Source: Sophora flavescens
Taxonomy: Eukaryota > Streptophyta > Magnoliopsida > Fabales > Fabaceae
Assembly (NCBI GenBank): GCA_030762895.1
Contig: JAUPTC010000148.1
Location: forward strand, 23,476 to 87,475
Length of the DNA: 64,000 nt
Direction of reading: 5' to 3'
The notes below the pieces were generated by a model. It was not told where the DNA came from. It ran no database searches and was given only the letters and a program-made list of their open reading frames with translations. A program made the translations under genes and the position numbers. Positions 52,948 to 63,652 of this stretch are shown here, in pieces. The stretch's first letter is position 1, and the number at the start of each line of letters is the position of its first letter.

Positions 52948-54607
52948 GTGCCTCTTTCACAAGTAAGTCCCTAATGGAGCTTTTAGGCACACACAACCTC
53001 TTTTCTTTGAATAAAAAACCTTGGTGCCTAAAAAATCCATTTTGGGCTGAATGCACACAATTTGCAAAGATTTGAGAAAAGTCATCATCATGCTCATACA
53101 ATTCCTTAACACATTCAAGTCCAAACAACTTTGTTTCAAGAGTGGAAAGTAAAGCATGTCTCCTTGAAAGTGCATCCGCCACAACATTGGCCTTACCCTT
53201 TTTATGTTTTACAACATAAGGAAATTGTTCAAGAAATTCAACCCATTTAGCATGTCTCTTATTCAATTTTCCTTGACCCTTCAAATATTTCAAAGATTCA
53301 TGGTCACTATGAATTACAAATTCCTTAGGCAAAAGATAGTGTTGCCAAGTTTGCAAAGCTCTCACTAAGGCATACAACTCCTTATCATAGGTGGGATAAT
53401 TAAGTGCAGCTCCACTTAACTTCTCACTAAAATAAGCAATTGGATGCCCCTCTTGCATCAAAACAGCCCCAACACCAACATTAGAAGCATCACATTCAAT
53501 TTCAAAAGATTTTGCAAAATTAGGCAAAGCAAGAATTGGTGCATGGGTGAGCTTTTTCTTAAGTTCCTTAAAAGCTTGTTCTTGTTTTTCCCCCCATTTA
53601 AACCCAACATTCTTCTTGACAATTTCATTAAGAGGTGCAGCCAATGTGCTAAAATCTTTAACAAACCTCCTATAGAAACTAGCCAAACCATGAAAGCTCC
53701 TCACATCACTCACATTTTTGGGGGTTGGCCAATCTTGAATGGCCTTAATCTTTTCTTGATCCACATGGACCCCTTTAGCATTAATCACAAAACCAAGGAA
53801 AATCACATGATCCACACAAAAAGTACATTTTTCCAAGTTTGCATACAACCTTTCTTTTCTTAATACAAGCAAAACAGCCCTTAAATGTTCATGGTGCTCA
53901 TCTAAGTTTTTGCTATATATTAAGATATCATCAAAATATACCACCACAAATTTTCCCAAAAATTCTCTTAAGACATGGTTCATAAGCCTCATAAAAGTGC
54001 TTGGTGCATTTGTTAAACCAAAAGGCATTACCAACCATTCATACAAACCAAATTTGGTTTTGAAAGCGGTTTTCCATTCATCCCCTTCCCTTATCCTAAT
54101 TTGATGGTACCCACTTTTCAAATCAATTTTAGAAAAAATGCAAGCACCAAACAATTCATCAAGTAAATCATCAAGTCTAGGGATAGGATGTCTATACTTA
54201 ATGGTGATGTTGTTCACGGCCCTACAATCCGTGCACATCCTCCAAGTGCCATCCTTTTTGGGCACCAAAATGACGGGTACCGCACATGGACTTAAGCTTT
54301 CTTGCACCCATCCTCTTTGCAACAAGTCCTCCACTTGTTTTTGGATTTCTTTGGTCTCTTGAGGATTGCTCCTATAGGCTGGCCTATTGGGCAATGATGC
54401 ACCCGGAATGAGGTCAATATGGTGCTCAATTCCCCTCAAAGGTGGAAGGCCATGTGGCACTTCCTTAGGGAAGATATCCTCAAATTCCTGCAAAAGATTT
54501 TTCACACCACTAGACAAAGAATGATCATTAGAAATGTTAGTATTTAAACAAAATTCCCTACACAAAAGCATGTACAGGGGCTGCCTTGAAACCAATGCAC
54601 TTTTCAC
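52889..54607 (-). CDS. pol: Reverse transcriptase and RNase H of element I
   Basis: About 570 codons. The pre-RT linker (FEDIFPKEVPHGLPP) comes first. RT motifs follow: YRSNPQETKEIQKQ, PCAVPVILVPKKDGTWRMC, KIDLKSGYHQIR, MPFGLTNAPSTFMRLMN and the catalytic YFDD at about residues 222-226, then FLGFVI. RNase H follows with CDASNVGVGAVL, YDKELYALVRA, HSDHESL and VADALSRR, giving the expected acidic residues. There is no ATG at the start; it is the continuation of the gag-protease frame after a one-base shift. Ends in the integrase zinc-finger region. Confidence 0.95.
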   Translation of the reverse strand: MKSALVSRQPLYMLLCREFCLNTNISNDHSLSSGVKNLLQEFEDIFPKEVPHGLPPLRGIEHHIDLIPGASLPNRPAYRSNPQETKEIQKQVEDLLQRGWVQESLSPCAVPVILVPKKDGTWRMCTDCRAVNNITIKYRHPIPRLDDLLDELFGACIFSKIDLKSGYHQIRIREGDEWKTAFKTKFGLYEWLVMPFGLTNAPSTFMRLMNHVLREFLGKFVVVYFDDILIYSKNLDEHHEHLRAVLLVLRKERLYANLEKCTFCVDHVIFLGFVINAKGVHVDQEKIKAIQDWPTPKNVSDVRSFHGLASFYRRFVKDFSTLAAPLNEIVKKNVGFKWGEKQEQAFKELKKKLTHAPILALPNFAKSFEIECDASNVGVGAVLMQEGHPIAYFSEKLSGAALNYPTYDKELYALVRALQTWQHYLLPKEFVIHSDHESLKYLKGQGKLNKRHAKWVEFLEQFPYVVKHKKGKANVVADALSRRHALLSTLETKLFGLECVKELYEHDDDFSQIFANCVHSAQNGFFRHQGFLFKEKRLCVPKSSIRDLLVKEAHEGGTNGAFWGSKDFGHVA

Positions 54608-56274
54608 CTCACTTTTTGTGGCAAGACAACTCTCTTTTCTCTCTTTTTCATCTTGGTTTTTCTCTCTTTTTTTGTCATGATTTTTTTTGATTTTTCATCA
54701 CTTTTTTTCTCTTGTTCATTCTCTTTTTCTTTTCTCTCTTGCTCTCTTTTTTCTCTCATTTTCTTTTGATCCTCACTAACTTGTCTTGGAGATAAAGGAG
54801 AGAGTACAACCTTTCGCTCCTTGTCCATGAAAGTGAACTTGTTTGAAAATCCATCATGAATGGTCTTCTTGTCATATTGCCAAGGCCTTCCCAACAACAT
54901 ATGGCTTGCCTCCATAGGCACTACATCACAAAGAACATTATCCTCATACTTCCCAATGGAGAATGGAACCTCCACTTGTTTGTTCACCACCATCTCCCCA
55001 ACCTCACTCAACCATTGAAGTCTATATGGTGTTGGATGGGTTTTAGTGTTAAGGTTTAATTTAGACACCAACCTAGAACTTACTACATTTGCACAACTAC
55101 CTCCATCAATTATTAGAGAACAAACTTTACCTTGAATTAGGCATCTAGAGTGGAAAATGTTCTCCCTTTGGCTAGCTTCATGTTCCTTCACTTGACTTCC
55201 CAAAAGCCTCCTCACCATAAGTAAGTCACCATCCGGCATGAACACTTCTTCTTCACTTTCCTCTCCACTTGAAGCTTCGGATTGAGACATCACTTCACCA
55301 TTCATGGACACCATAGTTCTCTTGGTTGGACATTGAGAGGCTATGTGGCCATGACCAAGACACTTGAAACACTTGACATCTCGGCTCCTTGTGGTTGGCT
55401 CCATGGGCTTCTTGCCTTGAGAGGTGCTCACGGCCTCCTTGCTTGGTGCACCCTCCTTCTTTTGCTTGTCCTTCCAATTTGAAGATGGGAATTTGGAAGA
55501 TGATGAAGAGGAATATTTGGATTTCCTCCTCTTTAATTGTTGCTCCACCTTAATTGATTGTTGCACCAAATCTTCAAGCTCTACATAGTTTTGCAACTCC
55601 ACCACATCTTGAATTTCTTGGTTCAAGCCATGCAAGAACCTTGCCATAGTTGCTTCACGGTCTTCTTCAAAATTTGACCTTAGTAAGGCCAACTCCATCT
55701 CCTTGAAGTACTCATCCACACTTTTAGAACCTTGGGTGAGTCTTTGTAATTTATTGTGAATGTCCCTTTGGTAGTGCTTTGGGACAAATCTCCTCCTCAT
55801 TACAATTTTCATGTCTTCCCAAGTTTCAATTGGCTCCTCTCCAATTCTCCTCCTCTCCTTTTGGAATTGATCCCACCATACTAGTGCATACTCCTTGAAC
55901 TCCAAGGCTGCCACCTTCACTTTCTTTCTTTCATTGTAAGTGTTACAATCAAAGACTTGCTCCATTTTAAGCTCCCACTCCAAATAAGCTTCGGGGTCAT
56001 TCTTTCCAAAAAAGGAAGGAACTTTGATTTTAACCCCTTCAATCCTCTCATCACGCCTTCCTCCCCTATGGCCTCCTCTTCTAGGTCTTCCTCCTCTTGG
56101 CCTCCCTCTTTCTTCACTATCATAGCCACTAGAGTCATCCCGTTGAAGGTTGGCTAGTTGTCTATCATAGTTGGCTTGCATTTGCTCCATTTGTCTTTGG
56201 AGTGCTTGAACTTGATTGGCCATTCTAGCATGTAGAGTGGCTGTCCTTGGTGACAATGGTGGACTATCACCCAT
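54604..56274 (-). CDS. gag: Gag and protease of element I (556 aa)
   Basis: ATG at 56274 begins MGDSPPLSPRTATLHARM. Residues ~18-45 form a short coiled coil (QALQRQMEQMQANYDRQL), ~50-75 are Arg/Gly-rich, and ~90-245 are the retrotransposon gag domain (YLEWELKMEQVF, YALVWWDQFQKERRR, YFKEMELALLRSNF). A CCHC zinc knuckle CFKCLGHGHIASQC is at about 301-314. The aspartic protease starts near 380 with IIDGGSCANVVS and includes MLLGRPWQYDKK. The Lys/Glu-rich end shifts frame in the A-run near 54680-54692; the other frame continues as ATKSE into the RT. Gag forms the particle and the protease matures it. Confidence 0.94.
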   Translation of the reverse strand: MGDSPPLSPRTATLHARMANQVQALQRQMEQMQANYDRQLANLQRDDSSGYDSEERGRPRGGRPRRGGHRGGRRDERIEGVKIKVPSFFGKNDPEAYLEWELKMEQVFDCNTYNERKKVKVAALEFKEYALVWWDQFQKERRRIGEEPIETWEDMKIVMRRRFVPKHYQRDIHNKLQRLTQGSKSVDEYFKEMELALLRSNFEEDREATMARFLHGLNQEIQDVVELQNYVELEDLVQQSIKVEQQLKRRKSKYSSSSSSKFPSSNWKDKQKKEGAPSKEAVSTSQGKKPMEPTTRSRDVKCFKCLGHGHIASQCPTKRTMVSMNGEVMSQSEASSGEESEEEVFMPDGDLLMVRRLLGSQVKEHEASQRENIFHSRCLIQGKVCSLIIDGGSCANVVSSRLVSKLNLNTKTHPTPYRLQWLSEVGEMVVNKQVEVPFSIGKYEDNVLCDVVPMEASHMLLGRPWQYDKKTIHDGFSNKFTFMDKERKVVLSPLSPRQVSEDQKKMREKREQERKEKENEQEKKSDEKSKKIMTKKERKTKMKKREKRVVLPQKVR

Positions 56275-56872
56275 TTGAGTAGTAGAAAATGTAATTTGTC
56301 CTCACAACACTCCCTCTCTTTTCTCACAAAAGTGTATTTTTTTGTTTACTCTTTTTGGCTTTTTCCACACAAGATGTAATTTATCTCTCAAGCCTTTTTC
56401 CACTCTATGTTCTCCTTGGGTTCTTAGAGGAATCAAGTCAAAAACACAAAAATTTCCAAAACTCAAGTAACAAAAATCACAAAACTTATCAAACTAAAGG
56501 AAACAAAGAAAGAAAGGCTAGAAAGGAAAAGATTTGGAAATGAAAAAAAAAAGGAAGAAGGGAAAAAATTGTAAGAACACTAATTGATCAATTGGAAACT
56601 TCTTTTCTCTTCTCTTTTCTCAACACTTCAAGAACACTTTTTTTTTTTGTAATATTCGATTTTTTTTTTTTTGCCCAGATTTTTTTTTTTTTTTTACTTT
56701 CAACAAGAGAAGAACACTTGTGTATGATCAAACAATAGCCACGAAAAATTTTCCCTTCCAAAACTGAATCAAAGTAGTAATTTTTTTGTGGTTTTGGTTT
56801 TGAAAGAAACGAAGAAAAATGGGGAAGAAGAAGAACAAAGAAGAACACAACACAATTTCAATCAAAGCCTAA
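56275..56872 (-). other. A-rich leader of element I
   Basis: Between primer site and gag ATG. It contains long A-runs on the coding strand (T-runs on +, 56638-56697). No ORF of note; resembles the leader of element J. Confidence 0.7.
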
Positions 56873-56884
56873 GCTTTGATACCA
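56873..56884 (-). other. Primer binding site of element I
   Basis: TGGTATCAAAGC on the minus strand, two bases from the LTR end. Confidence 0.88.
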
Positions 56885-56886
56885 CT

Positions 56887-57864
56887 TGATGACAACCAAG
56901 ATGGGGTTGCCTTGTTATGATCTATTTGATTGAAATCTTGTTAGGTGTTGTGCAATTTTCAAATTAAAACTCAAAGTGAGATGATTCCAAATTGTAACCA
57001 AAACAAGAATTGAAGAATAAAAGAAGAAAATGGAAAGAGTAGAAGATGGGTGAAGGCGCCACAAACAAATAAGGATCTGTTTGATAAGCCAAATGAAATC
57101 CGCCACAAGAATGTTGGAATTCTTGATAAGGATAGAAACCTTGGTTCAACCAAGAACTTAGGAGAACAATGCTCACTAACAATGGAAAATTCCAAATCAC
57201 ATCCAAAGTTCCATTTCCAAGGTGTTTCATGCTTTACAAATAGTGTAGGCTGCCCAACTTTTGGCATCCAAGAAAAAAAAACGAAAATAGCATTTGATTA
57301 GCCTATTCATGACACTAATTACCCACATTTATTGATTAGCCTATTCATGACACTAATTACCCACATTAAGACAACCTTTTGAATGGCCACAAAAGTGTTA
57401 TGGCAGCCACCAAGACAAAAAAAACATGTGCATAAAAGACTCATAATTGTGGGGGGGTTACACTTTCTTATCACATTAAAATGTAACTCCCACAAGTTAC
57501 AACTTTATTCAAAATAGAAAAACAATTCCCCTAAATTCGTGTAGAACATGCATGTGGTCCTACTTGCATGATTCTCCACTTATTCAATTGAATTTGAACA
57601 TAAAATTGGGCCTTGACTCACATATGTGCCCCACTTGTTTCTTCTTCATACACCCCCTTTTCATTTGGGCCTTCCTCTTGGATGATCACATTAATCCATT
57701 TGGGCTCTTCATCATTTGACTCGGGCCTTGCTTCCATTAGGAGTCCAATCATTTGACTTAGGGCTTGTTGGGCCCTCTTAGCTCTTGCTCTTGTCATTGG
57801 GCCTCCTAGGCCTTGAATGGCCTCTTGGTCCAAATTGGGCTTCATTGGTATTGGGCTCGCATCA
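56887..57864 (-). repeat. 5' LTR of element I
   Basis: Identical to 50882-51862 as far as I can see, except A9 for A8, A8 for A9 and G7 for G10 in three homopolymers. Confidence 0.95.
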
Positions 57865-58013
57865 TGGCCAGAATCGGGTGGTGCCCATTCGGAGCACGTG
57901 AAAACAGATATGGTAATTACCGGCATGTCATTGATGTCTTGGAAGCACCACCGCGCGACCGAACCAGGGTAAGCGCGGGTAAGCGTATAAAGGATTTGAT
58001 CACGTAGACTAAC

Positions 58014-58121
58014 AGTGCGATCATACCAGCACTAATGCACGATCCCATCGAACCTTAAGCGTGCTTGGCGAGAGTAGTACTAGGATGGGTGACCTCCGGG
58101 AAGTCCTCGTGGTGCACCTCT
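58014..58121 (+). pseudogene. 5S rRNA copy 16, degenerate (108 nt)
   Basis: Losses around AGTGCG, GCACGATCCCATCGAACCTTAAGC and TTGGCGAG. First copy after element I. Confidence 0.78.
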
Positions 58122-58668
58122 TTTTCCCAACAACTTTATCGGCCGACAGGGCATGGCTCAAAGCGGGGTCGCCAAAACACCAAGGTGGGAGACCGTAAAA
58201 GGCCACAAACGAGTGCCCCGCCCGTGGCGGTGGGGCCCTCGATAAACGCCAACCCAGCATAAAGACCCACCGGAAGATGCCGGAAAAGTTGGAAACAGTG
58301 TCAACTGAATTTTAAAAAATATGGGACCACGACTGTCAGAAAACCGCACCCGTCCTGGTAATTATGACGCGGAGAAAATACTTCGAAAATGGGAAAAGTG
58401 GCCTAGACAGCGCCGTTTGGCGAGAATCGGGTGGTGCCCATGGGTCGAACGAACCAATGGGCCTCGTTCCTTGGATTTTTTCCTACCACCCTGCCAAAAT
58501 TCAGGTCATTCGGAGCACGTGAAAACAAACCTGGTAAATACCGGCATGTCCCCGATGTCTCGGAAGCCCCATCCGGAAGCGGAGCCTGACCGGAACCCGA
58601 GGGGTAACGGAAGCTCGGCACGTCGCGGTAAGTAAGCGTCTAAACGATTTGATCGCGCGTAGACTAAC

Positions 58669-58788
58669 AGGTGCGATCATACCAGCACTAATCCACCGGA
58701 TCCCATCAGAACTCCGCAGTTAAGCGTGCTTGGGCGAGAGTAGTACTAAGATGGGTGACCTCCTGGGAAGTCCTCGTGTTGCACCTCT
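58669..58788 (+). rRNA. 5S rRNA, copy 17
   Basis: Full 120 nt with CAGTTAAGCG; ACTAAGATGGG variant. The promoter has TCTAAACG in place of TATAAAGG. Confidence 0.94.
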
Positions 58789-59249
58789 TTTTCCCAACAA
58801 CTTTATCGGTCGACCCGGAGCATGGCACCGGAAAGTCGGGGTCGCCAAAACACCGAAGGCGGGAGACCTACGCCTCAACGAGTGCCCCCCCGATCGCGGT
58901 GCGGGCCCCCGGGAAAACGCCAAACCCTAGCATAAAGACCCACCGGAAGATCGGAAAAGTTGGAAAAGTCAAACGAATTTTAAAAATATGGGACCACGAT
59001 GTCAAAAAGCCGCACCGATCCTAGTAATTATGATGCGGAGAAAATACTTAAAAATAGGAAAAGTGGCCGAGACGGCGCCTTCAGAATCGGGTGGTCCCAC
59101 CCCCTGAGCACGTGAAAACAAATCTTGTAATTACCGTAATGTCCCCGATGTCTCGAAGCCCCATCCGAAGCGAGCTACGAACCCGAGGGGTAGAGGCTCG
59201 GCACGTCGCGGTAAGTAGCGTATAAAGAGTTGATCGCGCGTAGACTAAC

Positions 59250-59363
59250 AAGTGCGATCATACCAGACTAATGCCGGATCCCATCGAACTCCCAGATTAA
59301 GCGTGCTTGGGCGAGAGTAGTACTAGGATGGGTGACCTCCAGGAAGTCACTTGTTGCACCTCT
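59250..59363 (+). rRNA. 5S rRNA, copy 18 (degenerate, 114 nt)
   Basis: Losses at CCAGACTAATGCCGG, CATCGAACTCCCAGATTAAGC and CTCCAGGAAGTCACTTG. Confidence 0.78.
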
Positions 59364-59833
59364 TTTCCCAACAACTTTATCGCCACCCAAGCAAGGCCGG
59401 GCCAAACAAAGGCGGAGCCGTAACGGCCTCAAACAGTGCCCGCGGGGTGGGGCCTCCGGACCCAAACGCCAAACCCAAGATAAAGACCCAGGAAGATCAA
59501 AAGTTGAAACATGTCAAATGAATTTTAAAAATATGGGACCACCAAAGCCGCTCCGGTAATTATGATGCGGAGAAAATACAAAATAGGAAAAGTGGTCGAG
59601 ACGTGTCGTTGGCGAATCGGTGGTGCCCCTAGGTCCAACGGACCAATGGGCCTTATTCCATTGATTTTTTCCTACCACCCTGCCAAAATTCAGGTCATTC
59701 GAGCACGTGAAAACAAATCTGGTAATTACCCATGTCCCCGATGTCTCGGAAGCCCCATCCGTGGAACTGGAGGGTACAGCCCACACGTCGCGGTAAGTAA
59801 GCGTATAAAGGATTTGATCGCGAGTACACTAAC

Positions 59834-59953
59834 AGGTGCGATCATACCAGCACTAATGCACCGGATCCCATCAGAACTCCGCAATTAAGCGTGCTTGGGC
59901 GAGAGTAGTACTAGGATGGGTGACCTCCTAGGAAGTCCTCGTGTTGCACCTCT
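59834..59953 (+). rRNA. 5S rRNA, copy 19
   Basis: Full 120 nt, CGCAATTAAGCG variant, T5 terminator. Clean although its upstream spacer is deletion-rich. Confidence 0.95.
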
Positions 59954-60519
59954 TTTTCCCAACAACTTTATCGGCCGACCCAGAGCATGGCTCCGAAAAG
60001 CCGGGGTCGCCAAAACACCGAAGGCGGGAGACCGTAAACGGCCTCAAACGAGTGCCCCCGCCGATCGGCGGTGCGGGGCCCTCCGGACCTCGGAAACGCC
60101 AATCCCCAGCATAAAGACCCACCGGAAGATGCCGGAAAAGTTGGAAACAGTGTCAACTGAATTTTAAAAAATATGGGACCACGACTGTCAGAAAACCGCA
60201 CCCGTCCTGGTAATTATGACGCGGAGAAAATACTTCGAAAATAGGAAAAGTGGCCGAGACGGCGCCGTTTGGCCAGAATCGGGTGGTGCCCATGGGTCCA
60301 ACGGACCAATGGGCCTCGTTCCATTGATTTTTTCCTACCACCCTGCCAAAATTCAGGTCATTCGGAGCACGAGAAAACAAATCTGGTAATTACCAGCATG
60401 TCCCGGATGTCTCGGAAGCCCCATCCGGAAGAGGAGCCTGATCGGAACCCGAGGGGTAACAAAGCTCGACACGTCGCGGTAAGTAAGCGTCTAAAGGATT
60501 TGATCGCGCGTAGACTAAC

Positions 60520-60639
60520 AGGTGCGATCATACCAGCACTAATGCACCGGATCCCATCAGAACTCCGCATTTAAGCGTGCTTGGGCGAGAGTAGTACTAG
60601 GATGGGTGACCTCCTGGGAAGTCCTCGTGTTGCACCTCT
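60520..60639 (+). rRNA. 5S rRNA, copy 20
   Basis: Full 120 nt, CATTTAAGCG variant. Promoter TCTAAAGG. Confidence 0.95.
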
Positions 60640-61155
60640 TTTTCCCAACAACTTTATCGGCCGACCCAGAGCATGGCTCCAGAAAGCCGGGGTCGCCAAA
60701 ACACCGAAGGCGGGAGACCGTAAACGGCCTCAAACGAGTGCCCCCGCCGATCGGCGGTGCGGGGCCCTCCGGACCGCGGAAACGCCAAACCCCAGCATAA
60801 AGACCCACCGGAAGATGCCGGAAAAGTTGGAAACATTGTCAAATGAATTTTAAAAAATATGGGACCACGACTGTCAGAAAGCCGCACCCGTCCTGGTAAT
60901 TATGATGCGGAGAAAATACTTCGAAAATAGGAAAAGCCCACGGTGGTGCCCTGGGTCCTACGGACCTATGGGCCTCGTTCCTTGATTTTTCCTCACGCCA
61001 AAATTAGGTCATTCGAGCACGTGTAAACAAATATTGTAATTACGCATGTCCCGATGTCTCGAAGCCCATCCGGAAGCGGACTGCCGGAACCCGAGGGGTA
61101 GAGCTCGGCACGTCGCGGTAAGTAGCGTATAAAGGATTTGATCGCGCGAGACTAA

Positions 61156-61266
61156 CGGCGATCATACAGACTAATGCACCGGATCCCATCGAACTCCCGA
61201 TTAAGCGTGCTTGGGAGAGTAGTACTAGGATGGGTGACCTCCGGGAAGTCCTCGTGTTGCACCTCT
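61156..61266 (+). pseudogene. 5S rRNA copy 21, degenerate (111 nt)
   Basis: The 5' end is shortened (CGGCGATCATACAGAC), with losses at GAACTCCCGATTAAGC and TTGGGAGAGTAG. Confidence 0.78.
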
Positions 61267-61740
61267 TTTCCCAACAACTTTATCCCGGGGGCGGGAGACA
61301 GTAAACGGCCTCAAATGAGTGCCCCCGCCGGTCGGAGTGTGGGGGCCCTCCGGACCGCGGAAACGCCAAACCCCAGCATAAAGACCCACCAGAAGATGCC
61401 GGAAAAGTTGGAAACAGTGTCAAATGAATTTTAAAAAATATGGGACCACGACTGTCAGAAAGCCGCACCCGTCCTGGTAATTATGATGCGGAGAAAATAC
61501 TTCAAAAATAGGAAAAGTGGCCTAGTAATCGGGTGGTTCCCATGGGTCCAACGGACCGATGGGCCTCTCCTTGATTTTTCCTACCACCTGCCAAAATTCA
61601 GGTCATTCGAGCACGTGAAAACAAATCTTGTAATTGCATGTCCCCGATGTTCGGAAGCCCATCGGGCCGAACCCGAGGGGTAAAGCTCGGCACGTCGCGG
61701 TAAGTAAGCGTATAAAGGATTTGATCGCGTGTAGACTAAC

Positions 61741-61860
61741 AGGTGCGGTTATACCAGCACTAATGCACCGGATCTCATCAGAACTCCGCAATTAAGCGTG
61801 CTTGGGCGAGAGTAGTACTAGGATGGGTGACCTCCTGGGAAGTCCTCTTGTTGCACCTCT
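61741..61860 (+). rRNA. 5S rRNA, copy 22
   Basis: Full 120 nt; GCGGTTATACC and CCTCTTGTTGC variants. Confidence 0.92.
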
Positions 61861-62366
61861 TTTCCCAACAACTTTATCGGCCGACCCAGAGCATGGATCC
61901 GAAAGCGGGGTCGCCAAAACACCGAGGGGGAGCCGTAAAGGCCTCAACGAGTGCCCGCCGTCGAGGTGCGGGGCCCTGGACCTGGAAACGCCAACCCCAG
62001 ATAAAGACCCCCGGAAGATGCCGGAAAAGTTGGAAACATGTCAAATGAATTTTAAAAATATGGGACCACATGAAAGCGCACCGTCCTGGTAATTATGATG
62101 CGGAGAAAATACTTAAAATAGGAAAAAGAGAGGCGCCGTTTGGCCAGAATCGGGTGCTGCACATGTGTCCAACGTACCAATGGTCCTCGTTCCTTGGATT
62201 TTTTCCTAACACCCTGCCAAAATTCAGTTTCAGCACGTGAAAACAAATCTTGTAATTACGGCATGTCCCCGATGTCTCGGAAGCCCCATCCGGATGAGCC
62301 TGACGAACCCGAGGGGTAACGGAAGCTCCAACGTCGCGGGGTAGCGTATAAGGTTTGATCGCGCGG

Positions 62367-62444
62367 AAGGATCATGCAAGCGTGCTGGTGCGAGAGTAGT
62401 ACTAGTATGGGTGACCTCCTAGGAAATCCACGTGTTGCACCTCT
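62367..62444 (+). pseudogene. 5S rRNA copy 23, truncated (~78 nt)
   Basis: About 40 bases of the 5' half are missing (GATCATGCAAGCGTGC joins start and middle). Box C and the 3' end are present. The promoter is also damaged. Confidence 0.85.
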
Positions 62445-62845
62445 TTTTCCCAACAACTTTATCGACCAGAGCATGGCTGGGAAAGCCGGGGTCGCCAAAA
62501 CACGAAGGGGGAGACAACGGCCTCAACGAGTGCCCGCCGATCGGGGGGCGAACCCCCATAAAGACCCAGGAAGATGCAGGAAAAGTTGGAAACAATGTCA
62601 AATGAATTTTAAAAATATATGACAAAACCCCACCGATAATTATGATGCGGAGAAAATACTTAAAATAGGAAAGTGGAAGGGTGGTGCCGGCGGACCGGGC
62701 CTCGTCTTTCCTGCCAAAATTCAGGTCATTCGAGAGTGAAAACAAATATGGTAATTATACGGATGTCTCGGAAGCGTCAGGACCACTGACCAGACCGGAA
62801 TAGCTTCAGTCCAAGTATAAAGGATTTGATCGCGCGTAGACTAAC

Positions 62846-62965
62846 AGGTGCGATCATACCAGCACTAATGCACCGGATCCCATCAGAACTCCGCAGTTAA
62901 GCGTGCTTGGGCGAGAGTAGTACTAGGATGGGTGACCTCCTGGGAATTCCTCGTGTTGCACCTCT
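62846..62965 (+). rRNA. 5S rRNA, copy 24
   Basis: Full 120 nt, CAGTTAAGCG; GGGAATTCCTCG variant near the 3' end. Confidence 0.94.
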
Positions 62966-63532
62966 TTTTCCCAACAACTTTACCGGCCGACCCAGAGCAT
63001 GGCTCCGGAAAGCCGGGGTCGCCGAAACACCGAAGGCGGGAGACCGTAAACGGCCTCAAACGAGTGCCCCCGCCGGTCGGCGGTGCGGGGCCCTCCGGAC
63101 CGCGGAAACGCCAAACCCCAGCATAAAGACCCACCGGAAGATGCCGGAAAAGTTGGAAACAGTGTCAAATGAATTTTAAAAAATATGGGACCACGACTGT
63201 CAGAAAGCCGCACCCGTCCTGGTAATTATGATGCGGAGAAAATACTTCGAAAATAGGAAAAGTGGCCGAGACGGCGCCGTTTGGCCAGAATCGGGTGGTG
63301 CCCCTGGGTCCAACGGACCAATGGGCCTCGTTCCTTTGATTTTTTCCTACCACCCTGCCAAAATTCAGGTCATTCGGAGCACGTGAAAACAAATATGGTA
63401 ATTACCGGCATGTCCCTGATGTCTCGGAAGCCCCATCCGGAAGCGGAGCCTGACCGGAACCCGAGGGGTAACGGAAGCTCGGCACGTCGCGGTAAGTAAG
63501 CGTATAAAGGATTTGATCGCGCGTAGACTAAC

Positions 63533-63652
63533 AGGTGCGGTCATACCAGCACTAATGCACCGGATCCCATCAGAACTACGCAGTTAAGCGTGCTGGGGCG
63601 AGAGTAGTACTAGGATGGGTGACCTCCTGGGAAGTCCACGTGTTGCACCTCT
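63533..63652 (+). rRNA. 5S rRNA, copy 25
   Basis: Full 120 nt; AACTACGCAG, GTGCTGGGGCG and TCCACGTG variants. Confidence 0.93.

Larger units (their letters stand above)
50882..57864 (-). mobile_element. Element I: nearly complete CRM-like Ty3/gypsy retrotransposon (6983 bp)
   Basis: LTRs 50882-51862 (981 bp) and 56887-57864 (978 bp); target duplication TGGCC at 50877-50881 and 57865-57869 in the 5S spacer. Order on the minus strand: LTR, primer site, A-rich leader, gag-protease, RT-RNase H, integrase, polypurine tract, LTR. Only two frame breaks are visible, both in or next to homopolymers. The LTRs differ only in the lengths of two A-runs and one G-run. The integrase lacks a canonical chromodomain, ends SATFNVADLSLFDVG, and its frame extends into the 3' LTR, all features of CRM elements. 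A very young insertion. Confidence 0.96.
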
